Below are positions 17,260-24,605 of a stretch of DNA of 49,355 bases, in pieces (position 1 is the first letter of the stretch; the number at the start of each line of letters is the position of its first letter). A program made the translations under genes and the position numbers. This DNA is from Anaerohalosphaeraceae bacterium. Lineage in GTDB: Bacteria; Planctomycetota; Phycisphaerae; Sedimentisphaerales; Anaerohalosphaeraceae. The stretch lies in the NCBI GenBank assembly GCA_037479115.1, contig JBBFLK010000024.1:1-49355 (forward strand), in the 5' to 3' direction. The notes beneath the pieces are model-generated. The model saw only the letters and a list, made by a program, of their open reading frames with translations, did not search any database and had not been told where the DNA came from.

Positions 17260-17682
17260 TTAATCCGGCTCCGGCGTATCCAAATCCACCGGCTGATACC
17301 CCGGCTGTTTGGATTTTTCTACTTCCTGATGATAAGCCGCGAGAATGGCATCCTGAATTTTTTTCCGGCAGGCCGCATTAATGGGGTGAGCAATATCCGC
17401 ATGAAGCTTCATCCGTCCCTGCTGGTCCTGCTTGACGCGGTTGTCCTGCAGTTTAGCACCGCAATTGCTGCAGAATTTGGCCTTTAAGCTGTTTTTCCCG
17501 CCGCATTTGCCGCAGTGATCGGACATCTTCCGGGACGGCATCGCCACAAAAAGCCCCCCCGCTCCTTCAATAATTTTGATGTCCCGCACGACAAACTCAT
17601 TATCGAGCGTCATCGAGCAGAACGCCTTCAGCCGATCGTCCTGATTGGCCACAAGTTTGACTCTGACTTCGCTGATTTCCAT
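17260..17682 (-). CDS. spoVG: SpoVG-family protein with an inserted zinc ribbon
   Basis: A 140-aa protein. SpoVG is a small regulator that binds DNA or RNA and affects division and surface genes in Firmicutes. The core is clear: [11 protein letters not shown], then [28 protein letters not shown], and [21 protein letters not shown]. Between these halves, where normal SpoVG has only a few residues, about 40 residues are inserted with Cys57, Cys60, Cys71 and Cys74 (CGKCG and CSNCG), a rubredoxin-like zinc ribbon. GAGG lies eight nt before the ATG. It follows ispE after 20 nt, the same neighbour as in Bacillus. The zinc ribbon suggests nucleic-acid or protein contact (inference). Confidence 0.9.
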   Translation of the reverse strand: MEISEVRVKLVANQDDRLKAFCSMTLDNEFVVRDIKIIEGAGGLFVAMPSRKMSDHCGKCGGKNSLKAKFCSNCGAKLQDNRVKQDQQGRMKLHADIAHPINAACRKKIQDAILAAYHQEVEKSKQPGYQPVDLDTPEPD

Positions 17683-17702
17683 AAGGGTGCCTCACGAACA
17701 AA

Positions 17703-18617
17703 TTACCATCTATTGTTGTTGACAATCCGGCAAAGGATGCCGAGATTCCTGTCAAGGAGTTGCCGGCAGGTTTGGATTTTGGCGTCGCAGTCTTTTTCAA
17801 AGAGCATAAACATCGCCGAACCGCTTCCGCTCAAACAGACCTTTCGTGCACAGAGCCGCTCAACCTCGCCCTTCAGGTCCGCCAGCTCCCTGTGCAGATG
17901 GAAACAGCTTGTCTGAAGCATATTTGCGCATATTTGGGCCAGAGAATCAATACTCTTTTTTGAAAGTGCCGCATTTATTTGCATACGAAGGGAGTCGAAA
18001 AGGGCCGGCTCATGTTTATAATTTTCATAAACCCTTTTTGTAGAAACACTTATGTTTGGAACAATCAAAAGAACCTGAAAATCCGGAAAATCAAGGATTT
18101 TTTTGATTTTTTCGCCCCTTCCGGTGCAGAAAGCCGTCGGCCCATTCAGAAAAAAGGCTACATCACTCCCAAGGCGACACGCCATATCGTGAATTACGGA
18201 TTCCGGCAGATTCAGCTCAAAAAAACGATTGAGGCCCAGCAAAGCCGCCGCCGCATCACTGCTGCCGCTTCCCAGCCCCGTCCCTGCCGGGATATTCTTG
18301 CACAGCGTAATCCGCACAGGCAGCGGCCTTCCGATATGGCCGCAAACCTGCTGCCAGGCCTTCCAGACCAGATTGTCCGGCCCTTCCGGAACCGCATAAG
18401 CCCCTTGGCAAATCAATTCGATTCCATCACTGTCAGACGGCTCCAAGAGCAGTTCATCCATCCAGTCAATCTTGGCCATCACCGTTTCCAGCTCGTGATA
18501 GCCGTCCGCCCGTTTGCCGGCCACCAGCAGCGACAAATTGATTTTTGCGGGCGCCCGCACCAGAAGCCCATTTTCTTTTTGTTCGAACTGACCGTACTGC
18601 TCCGCCGCTGCATCCAT
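17703..18617 (-). CDS. ispE: 4-(cytidine 5'-diphospho)-2-C-methyl-D-erythritol kinase
   Basis: A 304-aa GHMP kinase of the MEP isoprenoid pathway. It phosphorylates CDP-methylerythritol at the 2-hydroxyl. Motifs are PAKINLSLLVAGKRADGYHE near the N-terminus (substrate site), the glycine-rich ATP loop PAGTGLGSGSSDAAAALL, and the C-terminal LSGSGSAMF. The ATG at 18617 was chosen because AAGGAG lies seven nt upstream; the open frame runs on to 18707 without such a site. Co-directional with spoVG 20 nt downstream; divergent from the YqaA gene. Confidence 0.95.
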   Translation of the reverse strand: MDAAAEQYGQFEQKENGLLVRAPAKINLSLLVAGKRADGYHELETVMAKIDWMDELLLEPSDSDGIELICQGAYAVPEGPDNLVWKAWQQVCGHIGRPLPVRITLCKNIPAGTGLGSGSSDAAAALLGLNRFFELNLPESVIHDMACRLGSDVAFFLNGPTAFCTGRGEKIKKILDFPDFQVLLIVPNISVSTKRVYENYKHEPALFDSLRMQINAALSKKSIDSLAQICANMLQTSCFHLHRELADLKGEVERLCARKVCLSGSGSAMFMLFEKDCDAKIQTCRQLLDRNLGILCRIVNNNRW

Positions 18618-18692
18618 CGTGTTCTCCTTGACTTTTCCGGAAGCAGTATATATCATCCCCGCAAAAAGAAAAGGGTTCAGCGGGAGCCGGCT

Positions 18693-19340
18693 TTGGAACA
18701 AACACAATCTGCATCAGCAAATCCGCCGTCTTTGCCCTGGTGGCACTGGCACCGCCGGCTTTATAACTGGGTGATTCACTTTGCCGAAACCCCGCACGGT
18801 GAGAAGGCCCTTTTTCTGCTGAGCCTGGCCGAATCAAGTTTTTTCCCGATTCCGCCGGATGTGCTTTTGGCCCCGCTGACCCTCGGAGCCCCCCGCAAAT
18901 GGTTTCGATTTGCTCTGTCCTGCTCGATTGCCTCCGTCGTCGGCGGCATCCTCGGCTACGCCATCGGGATGTTTCTCTGGTCGGGCATCGGAAACTGGGT
19001 GATGACCCATTTGGCCCCGCTGGGATTTACGGAAGCCAACTTTGCCGCGTTTCAGAGATGGTATGACCGGTATGATTTCTGGATTGTCTTTACCTGCGGT
19101 TTTACCCCGCTGCCCTATAAGGTGTGCACGATTACGGCGGGTATTGCACAAATCAATTTTGCGGGGTTTGTGGTTGCCTCGCTGATAAGCCGTTCGGCCC
19201 GCTTTTTCCTGATTGCCGGGCTGTTCGGCTGGAAAGGTCAGGCTATCCGTCCCTTCATTGAAAAATATTTCAACTGGCTGTCTTTGGCCTTTATTGTCCT
19301 GCTGGCCGGCGGTTTTGCCGCTCTCAAACTCCTCCGCTGA
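18693..19340 (+). CDS. YqaA-family (DedA-like, VTT domain) inner-membrane protein
   Basis: A 215-aa protein with about four to five membrane segments and the family signature ESSFFPIPPDVLLAPL near residue 50. Related DedA proteins work in lipid-carrier or phospholipid flipping and membrane homeostasis; the exact substrate of this subgroup is unknown. The start is taken as TTG 18693, because GGGAG lies six nt upstream and the frame to its left is antisense to ispE. Divergent from ispE (75-nt gap). Its 3' end overlaps the open frame of an RHS remnant on the other strand. Confidence 0.82.
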   Translation: MEQTQSASANPPSLPWWHWHRRLYNWVIHFAETPHGEKALFLLSLAESSFFPIPPDVLLAPLTLGAPRKWFRFALSCSIASVVGGILGYAIGMFLWSGIGNWVMTHLAPLGFTEANFAAFQRWYDRYDFWIVFTCGFTPLPYKVCTITAGIAQINFAGFVVASLISRSARFFLIAGLFGWKGQAIRPFIEKYFNWLSLAFIVLLAGGFAALKLLR

Positions 19341-19678
19341 ATCACCGAACTTTTCCTTACCCCCCCCTGTAAGTCAATCCAATTGAGCGGGCTGCTGCCG
19401 ACATAGGCGTACAGATTCATCCCATCGATGTACCCCGCCGGGTCAGGCTGAAGAAACCGGCCCAGCTGCGGCGAATAATCACGCATCCGGGAATAATACA
19501 GCTGTGCTGTACTGTCCCACCGCCGGCACAATTGAAAATTGAAAATCGGCAATTGACAATCTGAAGCCCCCGGCCCGTACGAAGCATATGCACAACTTTG
19601 CACAATCCGCCCCTGCCTATCGAGCAAGATCTGAACCGGACCGTATTCCCCGCTGGATTCCCGTAAAATCTGTCCTTT
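19238..19678 (-). pseudogene. Remnant of an RHS/YD-repeat protein (core-domain end)
   Basis: The frame contains the end of an RHS-associated core: LDRQGRIVQSCAYASYGPG and then YYSRMRDYSPQLGRFLQPDP, followed by YIDGMNLYAYVGSSPLNWID. Intact RHS proteins are over 1000 aa and carry long YD-repeat shells and a toxic tail. Here a stop (19679-19681) lies just before GEYGPVQIL, no repeats remain upstream, and no start with a ribosome-binding site is seen. An A/T-rich repeat is inserted in frame where the conserved F-T-G-R segment should be. The last 100 bases overlap the YqaA gene. Best read as a decaying fragment. Confidence 0.75.
19529..19560. repeat. Short A/T-rich repeat element inside the RHS remnant
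   Basis: Repeated CAATTGAAAATTGAAAAT and CAATTGACAAT units. Read in the RHS frame they give QLPIFNFQL, which replaces the residues normally found before the RRWDS segment. Such elements are common between genes in several phyla (general knowledge); dispersed copies elsewhere in this genome were not seen in the window. Confidence 0.6.
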
Positions 19679-19932
19679 CTAAACAGACTCCGTCCCCGTG
19701 GGTGCAAGGAAAGGTAATTCTTCCAATGAAGGACTCCTTATCCGTCTGCCTTGGCCCTGATTTTCTCCTGCCTAATTGTTTACGACCGACCGCTTTGAGG
19801 CGTACTCTTGGAGCTCGTGATTAAAAGTACCACGCCCCCATCCGAATCCGTCAAGAAAAAAACAAAAATTTAAACTCTTCCTCCCCACCGGGCAGAGTGC
19901 AAACAAAAGGTCTGATGGGATAGTGTGTGTAT

Positions 19933-20244
19933 TCAGGAAGGTTTTGCGGCTTCGACGGCCGGGCTCGGCAGACTTTCCGGGTGAAAATGCAGTCGAAGCA
20001 GGGCCGAAAGCATCATAAAATCCAGATAATAGTCCAGCGCTTCCGGGTCGGCCTGAAGCCATTTTTCCAGCCGTCGGATAAAACGCTCCTCCAAAAGGCC
20101 GTCCTGCAGCTTCAGCAGCAATATCCCCAGCCGCTCCAGCCGCGGCGACGGCGGCGGTACCGGTTCAATCACTTCCGAAAGCAGATTGTTCAGCTCGTCA
20201 ATCTGCGACTGTATCGACTGAAGCTTTTCCGATTCTTTTTCCAA
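19933..20244 (-). CDS. Small hypothetical protein resembling the N-terminus of planctomycete FecR anti-sigma proteins
   Basis: A 103-aa soluble, acidic protein. An N-terminal coiled coil (KLQSIQSQIDELNNLLSEVI) and a Pro-rich hinge lead to two helices, RLEKWLQADPEALDYYLDFM. The phrase LxxDPEAxxYY is the same as in the cytoplasmic N-terminus of the FecR-like protein at 43462 (LLKSSPEARRYY). It has no membrane segment or FecR domain, so it may be a stand-alone sigma-interacting module (inference). Start TTG 20244 has AGGGG about 10 nt upstream. No operon partner. Confidence 0.5.
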   Translation of the reverse strand: MEKESEKLQSIQSQIDELNNLLSEVIEPVPPPSPRLERLGILLLKLQDGLLEERFIRRLEKWLQADPEALDYYLDFMMLSALLRLHFHPESLPSPAVEAAKPS

Positions 20245-20392
20245 CCCTTTTCCCCTTTTTTATAACTCGACGTCCGATTGATTTGGACGGATACTCTCCT
20301 TTATTATCGGCAAACGCCCCGCCCCGCTGAACCAAAAAGAGACCCCCAAACAAGAACCGGACAATATCAGTCGGCTTTACCCCTTTCTTCTT

Positions 20393-21583
20393 TCAGCCCT
20401 CCAGTGTCTTGCCGTCCAGCACTTTCCACGGCAGACCGTACCGGTTCAAATCCTCCATAAACGGGTCGGGGTCAAACTGCTCCATATTAAAGACCCCTGC
20501 TCCCTTCCATTTGCCCTCGAGCATCATCTTGGCTCCAATCATAGCGGGCACACCGGTTGTGTAGGACACCGCCTGCGCGCCGACTTCGCGGTAGCATTCC
20601 GCGTGGTCGCATACGTTGTAAATCATCATCTGCCGGCGCTTGCCGCCTTTGACCCCGTCAAAGATGCACCCGATGCACGTCTTGCCCTTGTATGTAACGC
20701 CCAGCGAGCCCGGGTCCGGCAAAACGGCCTTCAGAAACTGCAGCGGAATTATCTTGTGCCCTTCAAATTCCACCGGGTCTATCCGCGTCATTCCGACATT
20801 CTGCAGCACCCGCAGATGCGTCAAATACTGCTCGCCGAAGGTCATCCAGAACCGAATCCGCTTCAGGCCCCGAATGTGCTTGACCAGCGACTCCAGTTCC
20901 TCGTGATAAAGCAGATACGATGCCCGCGGCCCAACCTCCGGATAGTCAATATCCTTGCGGATGCTCATCGGCTCAATCTCAACCCACCGGCCGTTCTCCC
21001 AGTATTTGCCCTTCTGCGTAATCTCCCGAATATTAATCTCCGGATTGAAGTTGGTGGCAAACGGATGCCCGTGCTCGCCCGCATTGCAATCCACAATATC
21101 CACGTAGTGAATTTCATCATAGAAATGCTTCTGGGCATAGGCGCAGAATACATTTGTCACACCCGGGTCAAAACCGCTTCCCAGCAGAGCCATAATCCCC
21201 GCCTTCGCATAGCGGTCATGATAGGCCCACTGCCATTTGTACTCGAACTTCGCCTCGTCCTTGGGCTCATAGTTGGCCGTATCCAAATAATGGGTCCGCG
21301 TCGCCAGGCACGCCTCCATAATCGGCAAATCCTGATACGGCAGTGCGACGTTAATGACCAGCTCCGGTCGGTGCTTTTGAATCAGCGCAGCAACCTGTTT
21401 GGCGTCATCCGCATCTACCTGTTCGGTGACAATCGGACGGCTGACTTCCGAAGCAATCTTATCACATTTGGCTTTGGTCCGGCTGGCCAGCACAATTTCG
21501 CTGAAAACCTGCGGCACCTGGGCACATTTTTTTACGACTACATTCCCCACTCCGCCGGCACCGATAATCAACACTTTCGCCAT
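20393..21583 (-). CDS. Carboxynorspermidine synthase (saccharopine dehydrogenase family)
   Basis: A 396-aa NADPH-dependent enzyme. Carboxynorspermidine/carboxyspermidine dehydrogenase joins aspartate semialdehyde to a diamine in the alternative polyamine pathway. The Rossmann start VLIIGAGGVGNVVVKKC and the segments LLGSGFDPGVTNVFCAYA and DCNAGEHGHPFATNFNPEIN are typical of this branch rather than of lysine-pathway saccharopine dehydrogenase. The length fits. GAGG lies five nt before the ATG. The partner decarboxylase NspC is not in the window, so the polyamine made cannot be told. Confidence 0.85.
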   Translation of the reverse strand: MAKVLIIGAGGVGNVVVKKCAQVPQVFSEIVLASRTKAKCDKIASEVSRPIVTEQVDADDAKQVAALIQKHRPELVINVALPYQDLPIMEACLATRTHYLDTANYEPKDEAKFEYKWQWAYHDRYAKAGIMALLGSGFDPGVTNVFCAYAQKHFYDEIHYVDIVDCNAGEHGHPFATNFNPEINIREITQKGKYWENGRWVEIEPMSIRKDIDYPEVGPRASYLLYHEELESLVKHIRGLKRIRFWMTFGEQYLTHLRVLQNVGMTRIDPVEFEGHKIIPLQFLKAVLPDPGSLGVTYKGKTCIGCIFDGVKGGKRRQMMIYNVCDHAECYREVGAQAVSYTTGVPAMIGAKMMLEGKWKGAGVFNMEQFDPDPFMEDLNRYGLPWKVLDGKTLEG

Positions 21584-21744
21584 AAAAACCTCTCAGTTTC
21601 TGAATTCATTTTTTCCCGGTCTGTTCATCCCGAAATATATCGTCTCGCTCCGAAAAAGCCAGAGTTTTTTCATCGGGCGTCCCTGCAGAAACTTTCCCGC
21701 CGCCCGATTATCCGGTTTCCCGTGAGAAACGGAGTTTGTTTGAG

Positions 21745-22758
21745 TTACTCTTTCAAAACCAATGCGGCGGCGCCGGTGATGCGGCTGTGTTTGACGGCCA
21801 GGAGGGCTTCATTGGCCTGCTCGAGGGGGAAGGCGGTGACTTCGGCCTTGAGGCCGATTTGGGCGGCGATGCGGAGGAATTCGCTGCCGTCGGCATAGGT
21901 GACGTTGGCGGTGCTTTGGATGGTGCGCTCGGACCAGAGCAGCTCGGCATAGTCCATCGGGGGGATGGGGTTGATTTTGCGGATGGCGTTGATGACGAGC
22001 TTGCCGCCTTTTTGGAGGTTTCGCAAAATCAGGGGGATGGCCTGGCCGATCGGCGTAAAATCGATGACTTTGTCCATTTTTTGCGGGGGATTGTCTTCAG
22101 TATGGCCCGCCCAGTCGGCGCCCAGGCGGAGGGCCTGCTGCTGATGCTCCCGGTCGCGGCTGAAGGCGAAGACCCGGCAGCGGGGATACAGGGCCCGCAG
22201 GACCTGGATGGTCAGGTGGGCGGAGGCCCCGAAGCCGAAGAGGCCGATGATTTGGCCATCTTCGATTTGACAGAGCCGCAGGGCGCGATAGCCGATGACG
22301 CCGGCGCACAAAAGCGGGGCTGTGTGCAGGTCATCCAGCGAGGGCGGCAGCGGATGGGCAAAGGCAGCCGGGACAGTCATCCGTTCGGTGTATCCGCCGT
22401 CGGCATCCAGACCGGTCCAGAGGGCTTTTTCGCAGAGATTTTCCAGTCCGCGGGTGCAGAAGGAGCAGGTGCGGCAGGATTTCCACAGCCAGGTGACGCC
22501 GACGCGGTCGCCGATTTGAAAGTTGCCGACGCGGGGGCCTTTCGCGATGACTCGGCCGACCACCTGATGGCCGAGAATGCGGGGAAGCCCAGATACCGGC
22601 AGGCGGCCTTCGATTTCATCCAGTTCGGTATGGCAGACGCCACAGACACTCACCTCCAGGAGCAGTTCGTCCTCCGCGGGCTGCGGGTCGGGCATTTCGA
22701 GCAGACGAACAGGCTTCTGCTCAACGGGGGCGATTTCAGTGAGGGCGGCGGCTTTCAT
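21745..22758 (-). CDS. Zinc-binding alcohol dehydrogenase family protein
   Basis: A 337-aa medium-chain dehydrogenase/reductase. The catalytic zinc ligand Cys lies in CGVCHTELD (near residue 40). The GHExxG motif reads GHQVVG, with Gln for Glu, as in an AdhA-like subgroup. The structural zinc site has four Cys (CRTCSFCTRGLENLC). The nucleotide-binding segment reads GLFGFGASAHLTIQV. Oxidises or reduces an alcohol/aldehyde pair with NAD(P); the substrate is unknown. The ATG overlaps the end of the macro-domain gene by 23 nt, so the two are likely co-translated. AAGGA lies about 12 nt upstream. Confidence 0.88.
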   Translation of the reverse strand: MKAAALTEIAPVEQKPVRLLEMPDPQPAEDELLLEVSVCGVCHTELDEIEGRLPVSGLPRILGHQVVGRVIAKGPRVGNFQIGDRVGVTWLWKSCRTCSFCTRGLENLCEKALWTGLDADGGYTERMTVPAAFAHPLPPSLDDLHTAPLLCAGVIGYRALRLCQIEDGQIIGLFGFGASAHLTIQVLRALYPRCRVFAFSRDREHQQQALRLGADWAGHTEDNPPQKMDKVIDFTPIGQAIPLILRNLQKGGKLVINAIRKINPIPPMDYAELLWSERTIQSTANVTYADGSEFLRIAAQIGLKAEVTAFPLEQANEALLAVKHSRITGAAALVLKE

Positions 22759-23287
22759 CCTGCAGATCCTTTAAGGCGGCGGCGAAGGTCTCATAGGCAG
22801 GCCGGTCAAACAGGCAAAAAACGACCCGCTGAAGGGAGGTTTGGGAATTGTTTTGGAGGAAATCGCGGGCGGTTCGGAGCAGAATGCGGGCGCAGCGGTC
22901 GATGGGATAGCCGAAGATGCCGGTGCTGATGGCACAGAAAGCGATGCTTTGGAGACGGTGCGTGTCGGCCACCTTGAGGGAATTCAGGGCGGCCTGCTCG
23001 AGTTTGCGGTCTTCGTCCCCTTCGCCCATTCGGGGGCCGACGGCGTGGATGACATAGCGGGCTTTGAGATTGCCGGCCCCGGTCAGAACCGCCCCGCCGA
23101 CGGGAATAGGGGCTTTCCGGTCGCATTCCTCCTGGATGGAGGGGCCGCCCTTTCGGCGGATGGCCCCTGCCACTCCCCCGCCTAAAACCAGCTGGGAGTT
23201 GGCGGCATTGACGATGGCATCGGTATCCTGCTCGGTGATGTCGCCCTGCACCAGTTCAATGGTTTTGTCAGCGAGCGTCCATTTCAT
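22736..23287 (-). CDS. Macro-domain protein (O-acetyl-ADP-ribose deacetylase type)
   Basis: A 183-aa single macro domain. These bind ADP-ribose and hydrolyse O-acetyl-ADP-ribose or remove ADP-ribose from proteins. Motifs: VQGDITEQDTDAIVNAANSQ, GGGVAGAIRRKGG, and AISTGIFGYPIDRCARI for the phosphate loop. The length is that of stand-alone macro proteins. The ATG at 23287 has AGGAG ten nt upstream. The open frame continues upstream to 23482, but only by running antisense through tRNA-Pro, so that part is not real. The alcohol dehydrogenase starts inside its last codons. Confidence 0.9.
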   Translation of the reverse strand: MKWTLADKTIELVQGDITEQDTDAIVNAANSQLVLGGGVAGAIRRKGGPSIQEECDRKAPIPVGGAVLTGAGNLKARYVIHAVGPRMGEGDEDRKLEQAALNSLKVADTHRLQSIAFCAISTGIFGYPIDRCARILLRTARDFLQNNSQTSLQRVVFCLFDRPAYETFAAALKDLQDESRRPH

Positions 23288-23412
23288 ATTCGCGTTCTCC
23301 TGTATGCCCCCTTCTCCCTGGGCTTTCCTTGCTTTTTTAAGGATAACGTTTTTCTTGCTTTTTGGCAAAAGGATTGAGTACAATCCTGTTTTTATCTGAA
23401 AAAGATGGGTTT

Positions 23413-23487
23413 CGGGGTGTAGCTCAGTTTGGCCAGAGCGCCTGGTTTGGGACCAGGAAGTCGCAGGTTCGAATCCTGTCACCCCGA
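23413..23487 (+). tRNA. tRNA-Pro(UGG)
   Basis: A full cloverleaf can be drawn: acceptor CGGGGTG (23413-23419) with CACCCCG (23480-23486) and discriminator A23487; D-stem GCTC/GAGC; anticodon stem CCTGG/CCAGG with loop TTTGGGA and anticodon TGG (23448-23450); T-stem GCAGG/CCTGT with loop TTCGAAT. The 3' CCA is not encoded. No integrase or att-like duplication was found beside it. Confidence 0.97.
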
Positions 23488-23570
23488 GTCAATTCTCTGC
23501 TGCGGCACGTGTTTTGCAATCTCCTCTCCTGCGAAGGCTGTCCCAAGAGGGTTTTGGGGACTGAACAGAA

Positions 23571-23610
23571 ACAATTTTGCAGCAAAATGTCATTTATTCT
23601 ACAAAATTGT
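23571..23610. repeat. Inverted repeat before the amidotransferase gene
   Basis: ACAATTTTG (23571-23579) and CAAAATTGT (23602-23610) are perfect complements separated by 22 nt and end directly before the ribosome-binding site AGGGAAAGG. Could be a weak hairpin over the leader or an operator pair. Confidence 0.35.
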
Positions 23611-23624
23611 AGGGAAAGGTGAAT

Positions 23625-24338
23625 ATGATGCGGATTCGCTGTCTTCGCCATGTTCCGTTTGAAGACGCCGGAGCGATTGAGGATTGGGCTGTTCATCGGG
23701 GATTTCCGCTCTGTTATACCTGTCTGGATGAAAACGAAGGGCTGCCCAAACCGGAAAGCTTCGACCTTCTGGTCGTCTTGGGCGGGCCGATGAATATCTA
23801 TGAAGAAGAGCAATACCCCTGGCTTGCAGAGGAGAAACAATTTTTGAAAGAATGTGTCCGGGCCCGAAAAAAAATTCTGGGTATCTGCCTGGGGGCGCAG
23901 CTGCTGGCGGATATCTTGGGAGGAAAAGTTTCTAAAAATCCCTTCAAAGAAATCGGGTGGCATCCTGTACATCTTTCCAAAACGGCCGAACAATCGCCTG
24001 TTTTGCTGCGGGTTTTTCCGAAACGTTTTACAGCGTTTCAGTGGCACGGCGACACGTTTCATATCCCGCCGGGCGGACTGCACTGGGCGGAAAGCAGCGC
24101 CTGCCGCAATCAGGCCTTTCAATATGGAAAGGACATCATCGGTCTTCAATTTCACCTTGAATACACGAAAAACAACATCGAGAATATGCTTTATTACTGC
24201 TCCGATGAAATTATCGATTCCCCTTTTATCCAAAAACCAGAGATTATACGGAAAAGATACGACTATATTTCCCACATGAATGCCATGCTGTTTCGGTTTC
24301 TGGACGAATGGCTCGCACAGCCCCCCGGGATATCCTGA
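23625..24338 (+). CDS. Class I glutamine amidotransferase, GMP synthase-like
   Basis: A 237-aa stand-alone glutaminase-type domain. The catalytic Cys lies in GICLGAQ (about residue 88), and His and Glu in QFHLEYT (about 177 and 179), with the oxyanion-hole segment LVVLGGPMNIYEEE. It is related to the GATase half of GuaA but has no synthetase domain or adjoining partner gene. Such proteins often act on gamma-glutamyl compounds or are of unknown substrate. AGGGAAAGG ends about five nt before ATG 23625; GTG 23619 and ATG 23628 are also in frame. Likely monocistronic. Confidence 0.82.
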   Translation: MMRIRCLRHVPFEDAGAIEDWAVHRGFPLCYTCLDENEGLPKPESFDLLVVLGGPMNIYEEEQYPWLAEEKQFLKECVRARKKILGICLGAQLLADILGGKVSKNPFKEIGWHPVHLSKTAEQSPVLLRVFPKRFTAFQWHGDTFHIPPGGLHWAESSACRNQAFQYGKDIIGLQFHLEYTKNNIENMLYYCSDEIIDSPFIQKPEIIRKRYDYISHMNAMLFRFLDEWLAQPPGIS

Positions 24339-24435
24339 CTGACCCCCCAAAAAAATAAATCTTCCCGGCTGTATTTCATATCTCATTTACTATCAAACAC
24401 TTGAAGACAAAAGATTTTTGTTTTTTTGATTTGAC

Positions 24436-24464
24436 TTGACAAGGTTTTCAGACAAATGTAATAT
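24436..24464 (+). promoter_or_regulatory. Strong sigma-70-type promoter upstream of lacI
   Basis: TTGACA (24436-24441), a 17-nt spacer and TAATAT (24459-24464). The expected start point near 24471 lies inside the palindromic operator that begins three bases after the -10 box. Confidence 0.75.
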
Positions 24465-24466
24465 AA

Positions 24467-24480
24467 AGTAAACGTTTACT
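24467..24480. promoter_or_regulatory. LacI-family operator 1
   Basis: Perfect 14-bp palindrome AGTAAACGTTTACT with the central CG typical of LacI/GalR/CcpA operators. It covers the likely transcription start of the promoter at 24436-24464, so bound repressor would block initiation. Confidence 0.85.
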
Positions 24481-24514
24481 GGAAGTTCTATAAAATTGAA
24501 AAGAGCAAGGGATT

Positions 24515-24545
24515 ATGCCTGAAAAACCAATGCAGGCATTTTTTT
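24515..24545 (+). terminator. Intrinsic terminator between the lacI promoter and lacI
   Basis: ATGCCTG (24515-24521) pairs with CAGGCAT (24533-24539), with an 11-nt loop, followed by seven Ts (24539-24545). No gene sits between the promoter at 24436 and this hairpin, so it would cut the lacI transcript to a leader of about 75 nt. A 10-codon frame (24515-24547) starts on the first stem base and has a close AAGGG upstream; this may be chance. Confidence 0.7.
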
Positions 24546-24555
24546 GAGCAGCCGC

Positions 24556-24571
24556 CAGTAAACGTTTACTG
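24556..24571. promoter_or_regulatory. LacI-family operator 2
   Basis: Perfect 16-bp palindrome CAGTAAACGTTTACTG, with the same core as operator 1. The centres are 90 bp apart and it lies 35 bp before the lacI start codon. It could serve as a roadblock or an auxiliary looping site. Confidence 0.85.
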
Positions 24572-24605
24572 ATAGAAGAGAGGGAAAGCGAGGGACATTC
24601 AAACC

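Noticed and set aside
17979-18692. Long upstream extension of the YqaA reading frame
   Set aside because: The extension is antisense to ispE; GGGAG and TTG 18693 give a normal-sized protein.
23288-23482. N-terminal extension of the macro-domain frame
   Set aside because: It runs antisense through tRNA-Pro and gives the familiar MTGFEPATSWSQT-type artefact; a good ribosome-binding site exists at 23287.
23413-23620. Genomic island attached to tRNA-Pro
   Set aside because: No integrase and no repeat of the tRNA end was found nearby.
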